This document shows positions 36,883 through 49,346 of a stretch of DNA of 64,000 nt, piece after piece. Source of the DNA: Guadua angustifolia (taxonomy: Eukaryota > Streptophyta > Magnoliopsida > Poales > Poaceae); the NCBI GenBank assembly GCA_036346375.1, contig CM070512.1, forward strand, positions 45,182,466 through 45,246,465, read 5' to 3'. Numbering within the stretch: position 1 is the first letter of the stretch; each line of letters opens with the position of its first letter. Position numbers and translations under genes: made by a program. The notes under the pieces were generated by a model. It did no database searches. It worked only from the letters and a program-made list of their open reading frames with translations, and was not told the DNA's origin.

Positions 36883-37206
36883 AATACGTACTCCCACTCT
36901 AAATATACCATTTAAATGATGTTATTATACCTCTTTATCCTTTTGAGTATACTCTAATAGTGATTATAAGATACTTCAAAGTGAATTCAATGAAAAATTT
37001 CGTCGCGGTCCATTTTTTGTAGCATAATTTGTGTATACACTTCTTTTACATGTAGAAAAATATATATAGTAGAAATAAAGGGCTTCAATGAAATTTTTTC
37101 AAATATATCGTATTGGAGTTTCTTAGAATTATTATTGAAGTATACCAAATGTGATAAAAGAGTATAACACATTCGTTAAAGTGGTATATTAGAGGTGGGA
37201 GTATGT
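36883..37206. mobile_element. Probable MITE beside the (TA)n run
   Basis: The left arm (36883-36911, GGAATACGTACTCCCACTCT) and the right arm (37181-37206, AGAGGTGGGAGTATG region) are inverted repeats. The interior is AT-rich without coding. The adjoining TA run suggests insertion at, or expansion of, a TA target, but boundaries are approximate. Confidence 0.5.
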
Positions 37207-37450
37207 AGTTTTGATTGACAATATCATTTTAAATATTTATATTAGATACATAAAAGTTATATGTGAAAATTTGTCTCGAAAAGTACGTACTTTCCTAATG
37301 TTATAATTTTATCGGGTTTTATAAATATATTATAATATAAACTAGTAGTCAAAAACCGTGTCGATGTGCCAAATGACAACTATTTATGTCCGAAAGGAGT
37401 ATTTCTCAACTGGAACTGGTATGTCGTGATCCAGTTATCCAAGTGAACGA

Positions 37451-37787
37451 ATGCACTAGGTTTTTCTTATTCCAAACTAGCCCCGAGCCAATCCCACTTT
37501 AATCCATTCCTGAAACAATACAGGTAGCAGATAGGGGTGGAAAAAAAAACTCGAAACTCATGAGTTAAACGAGTACTCGCAAACCCGACTCAACTCGGCT
37601 CGAACTCGTTTCATAATAAATCGAGTCGAGCCATAATTTGAACTCGTTTATAAACGAATTAAATGAGCCAACTTGCAAGTTAAACGAGTCAACTCGCGTG
37701 AATGAATGCACTAGGTTTTTCTTATTCCAAACTAGCCCCGGGCCAATCCCACTTTAATCCATTCCTGAAACAGTACAAGGTAGCAGA
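37451..37787. repeat. About 256-bp duplication of host flank plus the left part of a hAT MITE
   Basis: The block from ATGCACTAGGTTTTTCTTAT (37451) repeats at 37706 with a few substitutions. It includes 70-80 bases of host flank, the TSD GTAGCAGA (37524-37531 and 37780-37787) and the first part of the MITE. The upstream copy is truncated and fused to the second flank near 37700. Confidence 0.8.
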
Positions 37788-38188
37788 TAGGGGTGGAAAA
37801 AAAACTCGAAACTCGTGAGTTAAACGAGTACTCGCAAACTCAGCTCAACTCGGCTCAAACTCGTTCGTTAATGAATCAAGTCGAGCCATGATTTGAACTC
37901 GTTTATAAACGAGTTAAATGAGCCAACTAGCGAGTTAAGCGAGTCAACTCGCTTAACTCGCGAGTTTAATGAGTCCTCCAAGCGACAAAAATAGCTATAT
38001 ATGTGTGAGACGAAGATGATAACACATAGTATACCGTATAATCTCAACAGCAATTCTCCTTTCAGATGGCAATGTTGAGTTTAACGAGCCAACTCACGAG
38101 TTTAATGAGTCGAGCCGAACTAAGATTTGAGCTCGTTAAGATACTTAACAAGTTTGATCGAGCCGGGTTGACTCGTTATCCACCCCTA
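37788..38188. mobile_element. hAT MITE rich in ACTCG/CGAGT, 401 bp, perfect 8-bp TSD
   Basis: The ends are TAGGGGTGG (37788) and CCACCCCTA (38188), perfect inverted repeats. The 8-bp TSD GTAGCAGA lies on both sides (37780-37787 and 38189-38196). The interior is dominated by AACTCG/CGAGTT words. A truncated copy starts at 37532 after an identical GTAGCAGA. Confidence 0.9.
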
Positions 38189-38199
38189 GTAGCAGATAT

Positions 38200-39350
38200 T
38201 GTAGAAAAGCCCAAGAGGGAATGCAAAAAATACATCTTTGCCCATTGATACACGGAGATCCGTAAGGAATTTTTTGTGCGCCGTCTCCACGCACGACGTT
38301 GCGGTCGGTGTGGAGGAGCACACGTCTCGCCGGAGATGAAGAAGATGGCCGAGGTCAACCATTGAATCGACGTGTGGAATTGCCCGAAGCGAGCCGCTTG
38401 GCAGCCGTCGGTGCAGCGAGCCTCCCTCGAGTCCCCGTCGCCGAAAATGTTTGGGGAAGGCTGCAGGCCTCAGCCTTGAGAGCAACTCATCGGACATGGA
38501 TGTGTCTGCCGTTGCTCAATCTGAGCAACCTAGCAGCTGTCACCGATAAAAACCTCCTTTGAATCCGGTTACATCCAGCTGCAGTGATTTTACATTGAGG
38601 CATTTGTACGTGTACTCTAGCTATATCTTTCAATATTCTTTCTACGTTAGACATATATGTTTGAAGCGTAGAAATCAGTTGTACAGGAGTTGAGAATTTT
38701 TACTGTACACTACCATGGTAGTATATAGCGGTAGTAGAAATTAAATCTGACCGTTGATTTGTCGAGGGCATTCTGATCTTTTGGCTTAGGGTCGGGGCTA
38801 TGCTGAATGCCATTTTGCTCAATTACCATTATACCCTTCCACGAGACACAGAGTTGGGTGCTGGCTCAGAAAATTATTTACCATTATACCCCTCCACGGA
38901 TTATACTACCCATACTACACATGGTAGTATAGTCAAATCTAATCTAATCTCAACCTTTGGATCTAAAGAAATGGACGTCCATATTCATTCTTGTGTATTG
39001 TAAAAGAGCTCTAATTTAAACGGTACAGCATAATTCTTCTAAAATTACTTAAAAAAAACATTGCAGCCCAAAAGGTGCTATAATGGCTGGATGCAGTAGC
39101 ACGCGAATCTACTTTTTTATTAGACAAAGGAACCCTAAAATGAGAAGCAAAGGGGACCTTTTAACCGGCCGCACGCGGGTCAGCTGAAGAAATATGTGCT
39201 GCTGATGTCCGAAATGTCAAACCGTGGCCTAATTAACTACTCCATCCCCAAGTTTATAAGGCTTTTTTTTAATGGATGTATTCTATACTTCAATACAAAA
39301 TTAGTGTGATGTTCCTACATGTACCTCCTAATAAATATTCATCTTTACTT
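38200..39350. other. Intergenic with a possible short TIR element
   Basis: A stretch around 38700-38960 has repeated CTACCATGGTAGTATA words at both ends and may be a MITE, but I could not align its termini. No gene is supported in the rest. Confidence 0.3.
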
Positions 39351-39354
39351 CATT

Positions 39355-39742
39355 TTTTAAATAATACATTTTTTATTCAGAATTTCAAAAATATACCACG
39401 GAAAAAAATTACGAAATATACCCACATGCTTGGATTGGATGGGCGTGAGGCTAAATAACAAAAATAAGCAGGCTGACAGGAGGCCACGTCACTGACCTCC
39501 TGCGCCCGATGAAATGGGCGAGGCTAATTCAACCCTAAGTGGCCACAATTTTCGGTTTCGTGGCGCGTGTGCCCTGTCGCTATTCCATCGGGCGACAGGC
39601 GTCAATTTTAGCCCTATCGCCATTTCATTAGGCAACGAAAATTTGGGGTGATGTAGTCTCTCGTCGCCGACAGGGTATATTTTGTAATTTTTTTTCCGTG
39701 GTATATTTTTGAAATTCTGAATAAAAAATGTATTATTTTAAA
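39355..39742. mobile_element. Foldback element with 68-base arms
   Basis: The left arm 39355-39423 and right arm 39673-39742 are near-perfect inverted copies (CAGAATTTCAAAAATATACC and its complement). The GC-rich middle carries several related words such as CGATGAAATGGGCG and CGCCATTTCATTAGGC. Non-coding. Confidence 0.65.
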
Positions 39743-40124
39743 AAAAATTCTCATCTTTTCTACATGCATACATTGAATATGGTGTTTAGTGATAATAAGT
39801 GGAGGTAATCTAGTTATTTTTATTATCTTCTTGATCTATGTTCCAAAAAGAAATAGGAGTATATACAGGGCTATGCCTGGATCAAAACTTGGAGGACTGG
39901 ATAACCTATCATGCTCCTCATCATGACAAGGGCCTAACTCATTAGCCTTTCTGAATTCTGATGGTCGGCAGTATCCGAGTGTGATCAGTAATCAGAGCAC
40001 AAAATTCAGCACACGTAGACTTTGCATGCACACACCCAAATCAACAGTATATAATTGTGGAGAGACGAACACATGTACCAATCAAATTGTTTGTAATTGT
40101 AGAAAATTCGGTTGACAGTGTGAA

Positions 40125-40262
40125 TCTTTTTGTAGCTCAGTGGTTAAAGCTTCAGAAGTATCGTTGCTCGTTGTCATGAGAGAGGTTCAGTTAAAATCAT
40201 TTAAGAAGTGTCATCAGGAAAATATGGCTCAAAGTCTCTCTCGAAATTTTGAGCAACAGACA
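40125..40262 (+). repeat. Possible tRNA-derived SINE remnant
   Basis: The sequence TTTGTAGCTCAGTGGTTAAAGC resembles a tRNA-type pol III A box, and GAGGTTCAGTTAAAATC about 50 bases later resembles a B box. Arrangement and spacing fit a plant SINE head. There is no poly(T/A) tail or TSD that I can define. Confidence 0.35.
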
Positions 40263-40539
40263 AACTACAAATACTCCTCCTGATGGCTCAAAATATACTG
40301 TCCAACTAATTTTTTTTTTCTTCAGGAGCTCACTATAGATATGCAGCACTTCGAACAGTTGACATGACATTGACCGTACGCATCTGATGTTGGCCGAAAG
40401 GTTTAAGCCAACCTCAACTTTTGAAAAGTCAGCAAACTCTCTTAAACAGCTCAGTTTTTAAACAGATAAGCCAGAAACCATATATAACTAACAAAAATCA
40501 AAACTGAAAGTTAAACTGAACCTGTTTTTGTAGTTTATT

Positions 40540-40660
40540 GCTAAGAAAAATTAACTATTTATCAAATAGTCTCTTATAAAAAGCTACGACCGGTTTTTAA
40601 AAATTAACTATTTATCAAATAGTTTTTTATAAAAAAACTACAGCCTGTTTTTAACCTAAA
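40540..40660. repeat. Two-copy tandem repeat of about 65 bp
   Basis: AAAATTAACTATTTATCAAATAGT followed by a TTATAAAAA stretch appears twice in direct succession. Each unit contains the small palindrome CTATTTATCAAATAG. Confidence 0.6.
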
Positions 40661-41367
40661 AAATTAAAAAGCAGCTTGCAGCTCCCCAAACAAACCCAAT
40701 ATATGGTCGATACTCGATAGCGTGCATGTCTGGTTTGCCTTTGGCATGACTTCCTCAGTTATCTCACATCAATCGGAAAAAAAAATCAAGATTTGCAGAG
40801 CTAGCAAAGTGAATTTTGCACAAAGTCAGATCTTACCAACCCAAATGGAACAAGTTTGACGCTTAATCTTTAATGATAATTTGAGTGCGAAAGAATCATG
40901 CTTCCACGTCTACTGAAATATGCTTATGCAGGAAAACTTCCAACACATTAAGTATTTACCATTCCAACATCTCATCCACAATTTCAAATCGATAACGATT
41001 CTTCCAATACGGAACTTAATAGATTTTGCAACAATCTGAACAATCACAGTTCCTTAGCCCATAATAAGTTACTGCTTACATACAATACCATAGGATCTGC
41101 GAACACCGCCATACATGAACAACAATGTCATTCCAACAGCTTGTCGGCTGCCAGATTAGTTCTTACAGAAGAACTCAGTGACCCCTTACAAAACCCTAAA
41201 CAAATTTACAACAAGGAACAGCGCATGGTCTTGGTACCAAGGTTCTTACAAGGAGAATGCAAAAATAATCCAGCAACACACTGTTGTCACGACATGAGCT
41301 CGTCTTTTGGTGAAGTGAGGTATAAATTAAAATGAAAAATGGCATGGGGGTGAGAATGGCTCGTGGG

Positions 41368-44300
41368 TTAGGTTTGTACAGCAACATTCGCAGCACCTGG
41401 CTGCCCCACATTCTTCATGACAGACTTGGTCGTTCTGGTTTTCGTAGCTACTCCAGTCCTCGGGGAGCTCTTTGGAGAACACTGTGCCCTGCTGTTTCCA
41501 TCTTTGGAGTTCCCAATGCTGTGACGATGCAACCGGCAACATACTGCACTGCCATTTCCTCCCTCTGGTATATGAGGGTGTCACTGCAGCTCTTTCTCCG
41601 TGTCAATTTTGGTGATTTGGCACGCGTTGGAGGCACCTGTAAATAAACAGCAAAGATGAAAACTAACACTAGTGCATGCTAAAGGCTGCCAAGATTATCA
41701 TGCTTGTCACCAGTCGAATCAGCAGGTTACATGCGAATGTTTCAGACAACATTATGTCATAACTTAATTGTTATGCTTGCAGATACAATATGCAAGTGCA
41801 TTAGCTATTGTTGGTATCGTAAGAGCGAAGAACAACTTTTATACTGCTTGTTGCTCATTCAAACTTATGTCTAATTTAACAATATAAATACCATTTTTGG
41901 AGAAGGAACATGACCTGTTGTTGAGTAAGAAAGACTCTATAGCTCTGTAGATCAAGTCAATTAAATGGGAAAATCTGAGCAGTGACGAGTTCAGAAAATT
42001 TACCACTTGAGTTAATCAGTGTTATAAATAATGGCATTAAGGCCTTGTAAACGGTCGTTAAAATGGTAAAGGTCCCATACCCATTATGTTTATGGATATT
42101 TCAAGGTTTGTCCATTTTATCAGCCCGTTTATTCGGTTTAACGGCCATTAATGTTTGACATACCCATTTCATCGGACTATTTATTTGGACAAAATTGCAA
42201 GATTGCCGTCTGACATAAAACATTATGACATACATGTGATGTATGAAAGCTTTGCTTTTCATTACCACTTGAGCTTTTCATTCATTCAATTATGATTGTT
42301 GATAGCATGGTAGTTTCATTATGTACATAAAAAAGAAGATGAACTAGATGTTTATTTTGTTCTTGCAAACATATGTATATATTTCTCTGAATTTTAAATA
42401 GTAAAACCATTTACAAGGCAGTTTACAAGGGCGCTTACCGTATAAACACTAAAAGATGGAGTGACCATTTGTTAATTGTTTACCATTATTTAGAACATTG
42501 GAGTTAATATTATGTTCAACCACAAGAACAACTACATCAGGAAAATAGAATAATCATTGCCTCAAGTGAATACTTCTTGCACTATTGTGTAGTGCACCAA
42601 AACATCAATAATACAAAGGAATAATATTGGGTGAGGGTCGCAATATGGACTCTAGTCCCTCGATACCGAAAGAAAAGCAGTATGCCAAAAAAAAAAAGGA
42701 AATTGAAGCAGAGTACAGCCTAGAAGACAGTGTGGAATAACTAATGAAACAAATATTAAGACCTTTATCTCGGTCCTCAGTGGTATACATGTGTTCCCAA
42801 TAGGAAAAAACCAATCGTGTACAGTAGACAGTTCAAATGCTTCAGCATTTACTACTCAATTGAACAATGCAAAATATAAACAATTTCATCAGGTTATCTT
42901 AGCAAGAGAAAAATAAGCACATTACCTTCTTAAGTTCAACCTTCAGTGGGGTTCCTCTTGGTAGAAGCTTGGCATGGGTTTTGCTCTAATAACCAGGTTC
43001 TTTCTTAGTTGCTTTAGAGCTTCTTCTTGCTCTTCCTATAAAAGTAGGGCAATTGAGAAAGAAAAGCAACAATAGCTAGCAAAAGATTTGAATCAATATG
43101 AGCATCATATAAACAAACTCGACCTGCAGGATTTACTTCAACCTCTTGGTGGAAAATCAAATTAATTAACAGATATTCCAACCTGTTTGAACAACTGCCC
43201 AATCATACATAGCATGTCTAACAACACAGCACAAACCATACTCAGTATAAAGCCATGCATAACAATACAGCAAGGGCCATGTTCAGTAGTTGGTAGCAAG
43301 TCCTACAGGTGTCCAATAACATGGCACAAACCATAGTCAGTGACTCAGTGTCTCATTTGAACTTTGAAAGATTGCCTGGGTCCATGTTAACGGATATCTC
43401 ACGTGATGTCTGTCAGAGGAAGAAATCTACAATAGGTAATTCCTCAGACATTCAGGTTCCAAGTATAGCTTTTCAATATATTAGGAATACCCAGCTTGTA
43501 CAATTACGTTTTTCAGGATGCCGCTAACACAATGACTCTATAGAAATAAAAAACAAAACAGAAATAAAACCTGCAGTCAGGTAAATCCACAGTATAAACC
43601 ATAGAAGGCCTACCTTTTTCCTGGCCTCTGCTTCAAGTTTCTCCTCTTCCAAAGCCTTGCGTTTCTCTTCCAATTTTGTGTAAAACTGGAAAAAATCAAG
43701 AAAACTATGATTACTAGGCTGAATACATAAGTTCTCGATGCAGCACGATAAATTATATACATACCTCCCCCCTCTTCTCAGCACGATTACCACATACAAA
43801 AGTAGGTGCAACAGGAACAGTTGTCTTCTTAGTTTTTCCAGTCCTTGATGAAGTTACAGTTCTGTATGAAGCTCAGGAAAAGCCTAATATAAATGAGGAA
43901 AGCACAATCTTTTTCATGCAATCAGTTATAAAGACATCTGCAAAAGAGCTATCTAGGCAATTTTGTGGGTTTTGGTAGTTCAAGAACAAAATATTCACGA
44001 AAAATGTTCCATCCTTATTCTAGGTATATGCATATGTAAAGAATGTGGATGTGAATCCATAACAACATAAACACAACAAGAATATGGCCAACAGGAGAAA
44101 CAAAATGAAAGCCATATCTGGGAAAAAAGGATACGAAGAAGTAACGGAATATGAGTCCTCTTCTTGACTGTGGCAAGTATTGTCAGATTGCAGAGGCTTC
44201 CTGGGTGTCACTGATGGACTCTGCAATCCATAGCCAGTGAATTTTTTTTTTAACAGAACTGTCTGATTTCATATCTAGAAAGCTTACTAATTACTACAGT

Positions 44301-45064
44301 GATGCCATGTAAAATCACAGCCACAGCCAGGAAAACATAAAAACTCTTAAGCTAATAAAAAGTCTGATGTGCATTGGTTTCACGTTGATGCAACAAAGTG
44401 AAGATAGCTGTGGAAGTCTGGAAGCTCTTCCCATGACATAATCCTAATTAACACATAAAAAGCATCTTGGTATCATTTCAAGTGAAAGATAGCCTATCCC
44501 TAAAACAAACATATTCGGAAATTTCTCAAGATAATAACAGCATGATAATAATTCAGGAGATTTCTTCCAAAAAAATAATATCCAGGAGATTATATGACAG
44601 AGAACCAGATGAAGCATGGATGATATGATGTGAACAAGAGTACAGATGACTCAGACCTTCTTTGCCATACTTGCCGGCGAGGTGCTACTCTTGTCAAAAA
44701 GTTTTTCTCCGTTACTGGTGGGATGAGCCACTGGAGTAAAATTTCCTTCTGCAGAAACCCTCCTTTCAATTGCAAGAGCAAACGGTTGAGGAACAGTATG
44801 GTTAGACCCGTTCTGTCCAGTTATACCAAGCTTTGTTGGTGAATTGGGAAGAGAAGGGTTCTGTTGATCAATCAGCTTCGGTGAATACTGATTTGGAGGC
44901 ATGTCTTCCTGGGCATTACCATCCATATGTGACTCTACAGAAGGGGTTTCTTGCCCTTTTGGAGAATCTTCATCATGGCTGCCACTCATAACTTCCTCAT
45001 GATCAGTTTTCCCATTCGGTGGACATATAACCACACAGGACATTTCTACAACCTCTTTGCCCAT
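41368..45064 (-). CDS. WVD2-like (WDL) TPX2-family microtubule-binding protein, with two apparent 1-nt deletions
   Basis: Plant WVD2/WDL proteins bind and bundle cortical microtubules through a C-terminal TPX2 domain. Coding exons: 45064-44657, 44220-44135, 43861-43765, 43685-43614, 43035-42926, 41636-41368. All have GT-AG borders. Exon 2 gives the start MGKEVVEMSCVVICPP. The TPX2 segment begins GNRAEKRGEFYTKLEEK (exons 4-5) and continues KQLRKNLVIRAKPMPSFYQ (exon 6). Exon 7 contains VPPTRAKSPKLTRRKSCSD, a WDL signature. Two breaks: in exon 6 the frame fails just after FYQE (near 42954), and in exon 7 just after SCSDT (near 41576). In each case one extra base in a short homopolymer would keep the downstream family-like frame, which ends at a TAA at 41368-41370. 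Without them translation stops soon after FYQE. Either an assembly error or a decaying gene. Confidence 0.8.
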
Positions 45065-46990
45065 TGGACTGCAGGAAATTAAAAAGTATAAATACATGTA
45101 TGACTGTGTAAATGGAGCCTGGAAGCCCCTTGCAATATAAATCATACAGAATAACAGAACAATTATAGAGTCAAACAATAATCTAATATAGTGATTTCAA
45201 CTATATTATTTCGAATTAAATAACTAGCCAATCATATGAACTATCAATGACATGCAAGCAACCATGCCCAACTACAAGCAGAAGAATTATAACTATGCTA
45301 AAATCCCAAGAGTTATGTACATGTAGATCAATCATGGAAAAAAAAAAGTTGTGTCATCTAAACTTTCTATAAGCACACATCACAAAAATTACACATGCAC
45401 TTCAGACGTTCCAACCAAGAGCTGTTGTCTAAACTCGAAGATAATTTCGGTACATTTGGTGATCTGTATCTTCATCCTTCCAAATTTCAACTGTGAATTA
45501 GTACACTGTATTTATTTGCTTGTTGACCTTGTAGCAAAAGGAATTATTCAGTGACAATATATTAATTTACGTAAGCGTCACCCTAGGCAGCTCCCCAGAA
45601 TATGAACCATGACAGGCTCCAAACTCCTCAGACGAGAGTTATATTTCGAGTTCTGTAAACAATGTGCAAAGTTCACTTTGAATATTCAAGGTCGCTGACC
45701 ATTATATATAGGAATAACTTCTCCTGACAATAAATGCCAACGGCATTTGTAGGATTAATAAACTATGAATCATCATGTCACCATACAATACTCCAAGGGA
45801 GCAATTTAAAACTTCAGACCGGACAATTCCAACATCATAGCCACTAAGACGAAATCACAAATTTATCACAACAAAAAATTGTAGAAATAGCAAACTCAAT
45901 ATTTAAAAAAGGAATGCCTACATGACACTTGAAATATATAATTAGCTACCATTGTAGAAATCTTCATGGATTTCTAGCACAATCACAGCACGCCCATTGG
46001 ATATCATTTCACAAAAATTAAAAAATGCACCCTACAATTGCCAGCCGAAGCCCCACCTGGCACGCATTATTTAAAGATCCGCACGAACGCGCCCTCAAAA
46101 CCGCATTGCTTGCAGCAGGGAAACCATTTCCCCGCCCAAGACGCAAACTAAAAATTCGATTAGAACACCGAGCAGTCCTGCCATTATTTATTAAAAAAAA
46201 GGGCATTTGAAGCAGCACAAGGAAACCATTCAAAAACCAAAGCCTTCCCCGCACACGCGAAACCCTAATCCAGCCGCAAACTACCAGATAAACCACCGAA
46301 AACTCACACAAATCACCAAAATTCGGCCTGAATCGATCGCCGAGCCACTCAGATCCACCGACCAGCTCGAGAAACATGGCACCAACACAGAACCCCCGCC
46401 CCAAAAAACACAAAAAAAAAACAACACCGCCACCGCCAGCCAAACAGAGCAGAGCCATTACGTGCTGTCGGCCCCCTTGCCGGGCAGATCCCACCGCCGC
46501 CTCGCCGCCGCCGCCGCCGTGGTGCCGGCCTGTGGGTGGAACGGCGCCTCGCCGCCCCCCGCTGCCCCTCGCCTCGAGCTCGGCGTGCCGCCAAGCTTCG
46601 CCTCTGCCCCACCACGCCCTCACCTCCCCCTCTTTCCAAGCCTTCGCTTCGCAGCTCGCTCCCTCTCTCTCTCTCTCTCTCTCGTGAGCGTTCGTGTGCT
46701 TGGGCGTGCGTTGCGGCCAGCCGCGGTCGGTTGTTTCTGGGTGGGGCGGAGGAGGTGGCCCCGGGTGGTGAGGTTACCGCCCGGGCGCGGAAGGGAGGAT
46801 GCCGTGCTGGGAGAGGCAGCGGGGTAGGGCCGTAGGGTGGCTGGGGATGATTTTGACCGGCCACGTGGAAGCTGGGTTCGTTAGCACGAATTTCCAACCG
46901 TTATTGGTGGAAATAGCGTCTTTTTTTACGGATAATAGTGTTTTGCCGTTGGAAATAGATGTCCATTTAAGCACCGCTCCTGTGCATTAG
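45065..46990 (-). promoter_or_regulatory. 5' leader, first intron and promoter region of the WDL-type gene
   Basis: Exon 2 has the acceptor CTGCAG at 45074-45069, so the leader is spliced and a non-coding first exon should lie upstream. The GC-rich block 46440-46830 with a CT run at 46663-46682 looks like a grass core promoter or first exon. A G-box CACGTG lies at 46862-46867. I could not fix the donor or the transcription start. Confidence 0.45.
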
Positions 46991-47375
46991 GGCATTCCCA
47001 ACCCTTCACCTCAGCTGGTGTCTATAGAATTAATTACGCTGCCAACCAAGCAAAAATCGATGTGGCATAGGAGTTAAGGAAGGAGAGAAGGAAAAATGAA
47101 GAAAGCAAGTGTCATGCAAGAACCCGGGTCGATCTGGTACCAAGACTCAAGAAACTAGCAAAATCGGGGTTGGACATTTCTGCGCGCTTACCAAGCTGTA
47201 TTTGTGGTGCATGCATTGGTTTATTGCTCTCATGCATTGCTTTATTGCTCTCTCCCTCCTCTAGACACTACTCATAGAAACCATGGGTTGGGAAACTATG
47301 CATTGGTTTATTGCTCTCTCTCCCCCTCTAGACACTACTCATGGACACCATGGGTTGGGACCCGCCTTACCTTCC
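46986..47375. repeat. Possible MITE with an internal 85-bp duplication
   Basis: It starts near TTAGGGCATTCCCAACCC and ends near ACCATGGGTTGGGA, weakly inverted ends. Inside, GCATTGGTTTATTGCTCTC to CATGGGTTGGGA is repeated in tandem (about 47212-47295 and 47298-47372). Non-coding. Confidence 0.4.
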
Positions 47376-48432
47376 TATGTAAATTATATATATAAATCTC
47401 AAACAAATGAAAGAGTGAGTAATTATTATCAACCATTGATTGATATTTTAATATTTTATGTAACTTTAAATAATGATATACGGAAACACCTCTCTTCCTA
47501 TTTTTGTTCGAGAGGGTAGGGAAGAGTTTGATGGAAGAGAGTGTTTGCGAATTGATGCCTTAACTTGCTAGACCATGAAGTGGCATGGAAGAAGAGTGTG
47601 TGTTCCGCTCCTGATCCCATGGTACATAAAATCATGGTAATGGTTACGATTAGACCTGGACGTTTGGCTGACACGGTACGAAATATGTCCAAAGCAGGCA
47701 TGACACATGTTAAGGCTCCATCCCACGACACTGCGGCATACTATAGCTTGCCCAACGACCAGCATCGTTGTGATCCTCTCATGTAAAAAAGCGAGACAAC
47801 GGAGATGTCAAAATGTGAAGAATAGGGACTAGAGAGTATATGCTCACTAACATCGAGCGGCGCATCGAACCGACACTCAGTTGTGCACCTCGACAAGCAT
47901 GCCTGTGACGTCATGCACGATCGTCTTCCCACTTGCCTCACACGACCATTGATGCCACCCTATCAAGCGTATGCTGATCTGGAACACATGAACGATCTCG
48001 ATATGGGAAGTAGCTAGTATGCATGTATATTGTTAATGTACTTTTTCTTACCAGGGAACCCCACTTTAGGACGTAAAGTTTTTAATGAGACATTAACTTT
48101 ATATCGGTACCCAATGAATAAATAAAAATTAGTTCTTTCCCCCAAATAATAATGTGCACTGGATCCTTGTTGGCGGTTGATCCATGACTCCACACGTTCG
48201 ACAAGGGAAGGCATGGGCTAGAATGGCACAACACAGTGAGATGGTCGTGTGGGGTAGGCATGGCACGCCACAACCTGATCGAAGTCTGTTGGGCCCGTGC
48301 CGTGCCGGCATGCTATGACCTAACTCCCACCTCTACTTATGTTATTATTACTTTTAATTTTGCCATTTTGGGAAAAAATTGTGGTTGTTGGACCCTACAG
48401 GTTTATCATGGCTCTATACATGGTTGATGGTA
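47376..48432. other. Intergenic, nothing recognised
   Basis: Mixed-composition sequence between the MITE-like repeat and the LTR retrotransposon. The GC-rich part around 48180-48330 has GGCATGGCACG and GCCCGTGCCGTG words like hAT sub-terminal sequence, but no ends are defined. Confidence 0.35.
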
Positions 48433-48437
48433 TGTTT

Positions 48438-49333
48438 TGATACGAGGGGTGCCCGACCTTCACGGCGTAGAATCAAAGATACACATGAAACTCGGCGAAG
48501 TTGGTGTGTAATCTGCCTGCCGTCTGACAACTCCGCAACACCGAGTTCGCCTAACCTCACGCATAAGATGATTCCACTCGACCACGTCAAGCGGATACAA
48601 TCCTCATTGCAATCACAAGAGCTTGCAAGAACAACGGGAAGGAATGCATAATCTCGAGTTTATTCATAGGTGGCTAGAATACCCAAGAACATGCATATAG
48701 CGAGATCTGTTTGTAGTTTCAAAATGGTCTAAAAATTCCCTTCACAAAGGGTGCCTTCTACATATAAGAGAGGAGGAGAGGAAGACAAAAGGGGTCTTTG
48801 GACAAGCTCGGTCGCAGCACAAAGGCCCAAGACAAGACATAATGGTGGCGCAAAGACCCAACACATTGGAATCTGTTTCGCCGCCATATTAAACTGATGA
48901 TATCTTCGTGCTCGAATGAATTTAAGGGTGAGACTGGATCCATTTGAAAGATGAAGAGACAAGCTTTCAAAGCTGTGGTCAAACACTCCAATTGGACTCC
49001 GTTTGCATTATCTGCACACGTTTTTCTCCGGACCAGTCCTTGGAGGCGAACCGAGTTCTTTTGCATTCACATCTTGCATGTTGACTTGTCCATGGTTCTC
49101 TTGGTCTTCCCTAAGGTGTTCACACCTTCTCACATTGTCTTCATACCGGAGAATAATGAAATTACTTGCATTAGGTAGCGGTGATTATCACAAGTAATAT
49201 AATTCTTACAAAGGAGCGAGTTCACTGTTGATTGATTTGTTTAGCACGAGCGTGTTATTGGTCCTGAAAATGATTTGGGGTCTCATGAACAGCACTAGGG
49301 AAGGGCATCGCGATCGTTATGCTGCCCGTATCA
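48438..49333 (-). repeat. Left LTR (3' LTR of the element), 896 bp
   Basis: Direct repeat of the right LTR. Visible differences include one base more in several homopolymers (GAGGGG against GAGGG near the start, ACAAAAGGGG against ACAAAGGGG, TTTTTCTCC against TTTTCTCC) and a more diverged patch near 48510-48560. Confidence 0.92.
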
Positions 49334-49346
49334 TCCTCCCCTTTTG
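49334..49346 (-). promoter_or_regulatory. Polypurine tract
   Basis: On the minus strand the sequence CAAAAGGGGAGGA directly abuts the LTR start TGATACG, as expected for the plus-strand primer of an LTR retrotransposon. Confidence 0.75.

Noticed and set aside
40131..40200. Functional tRNA gene
   Set aside because: A- and B-box-like words are present, but no cloverleaf can be drawn and the B box is poor. A SINE head is more likely.
46018..46897. Long frames (up to 206 aa) on both strands upstream of the WDL-type gene
   Set aside because: GC-rich promoter and leader composition keeps all frames open. The encoded sequences are low in complexity and show no domain.
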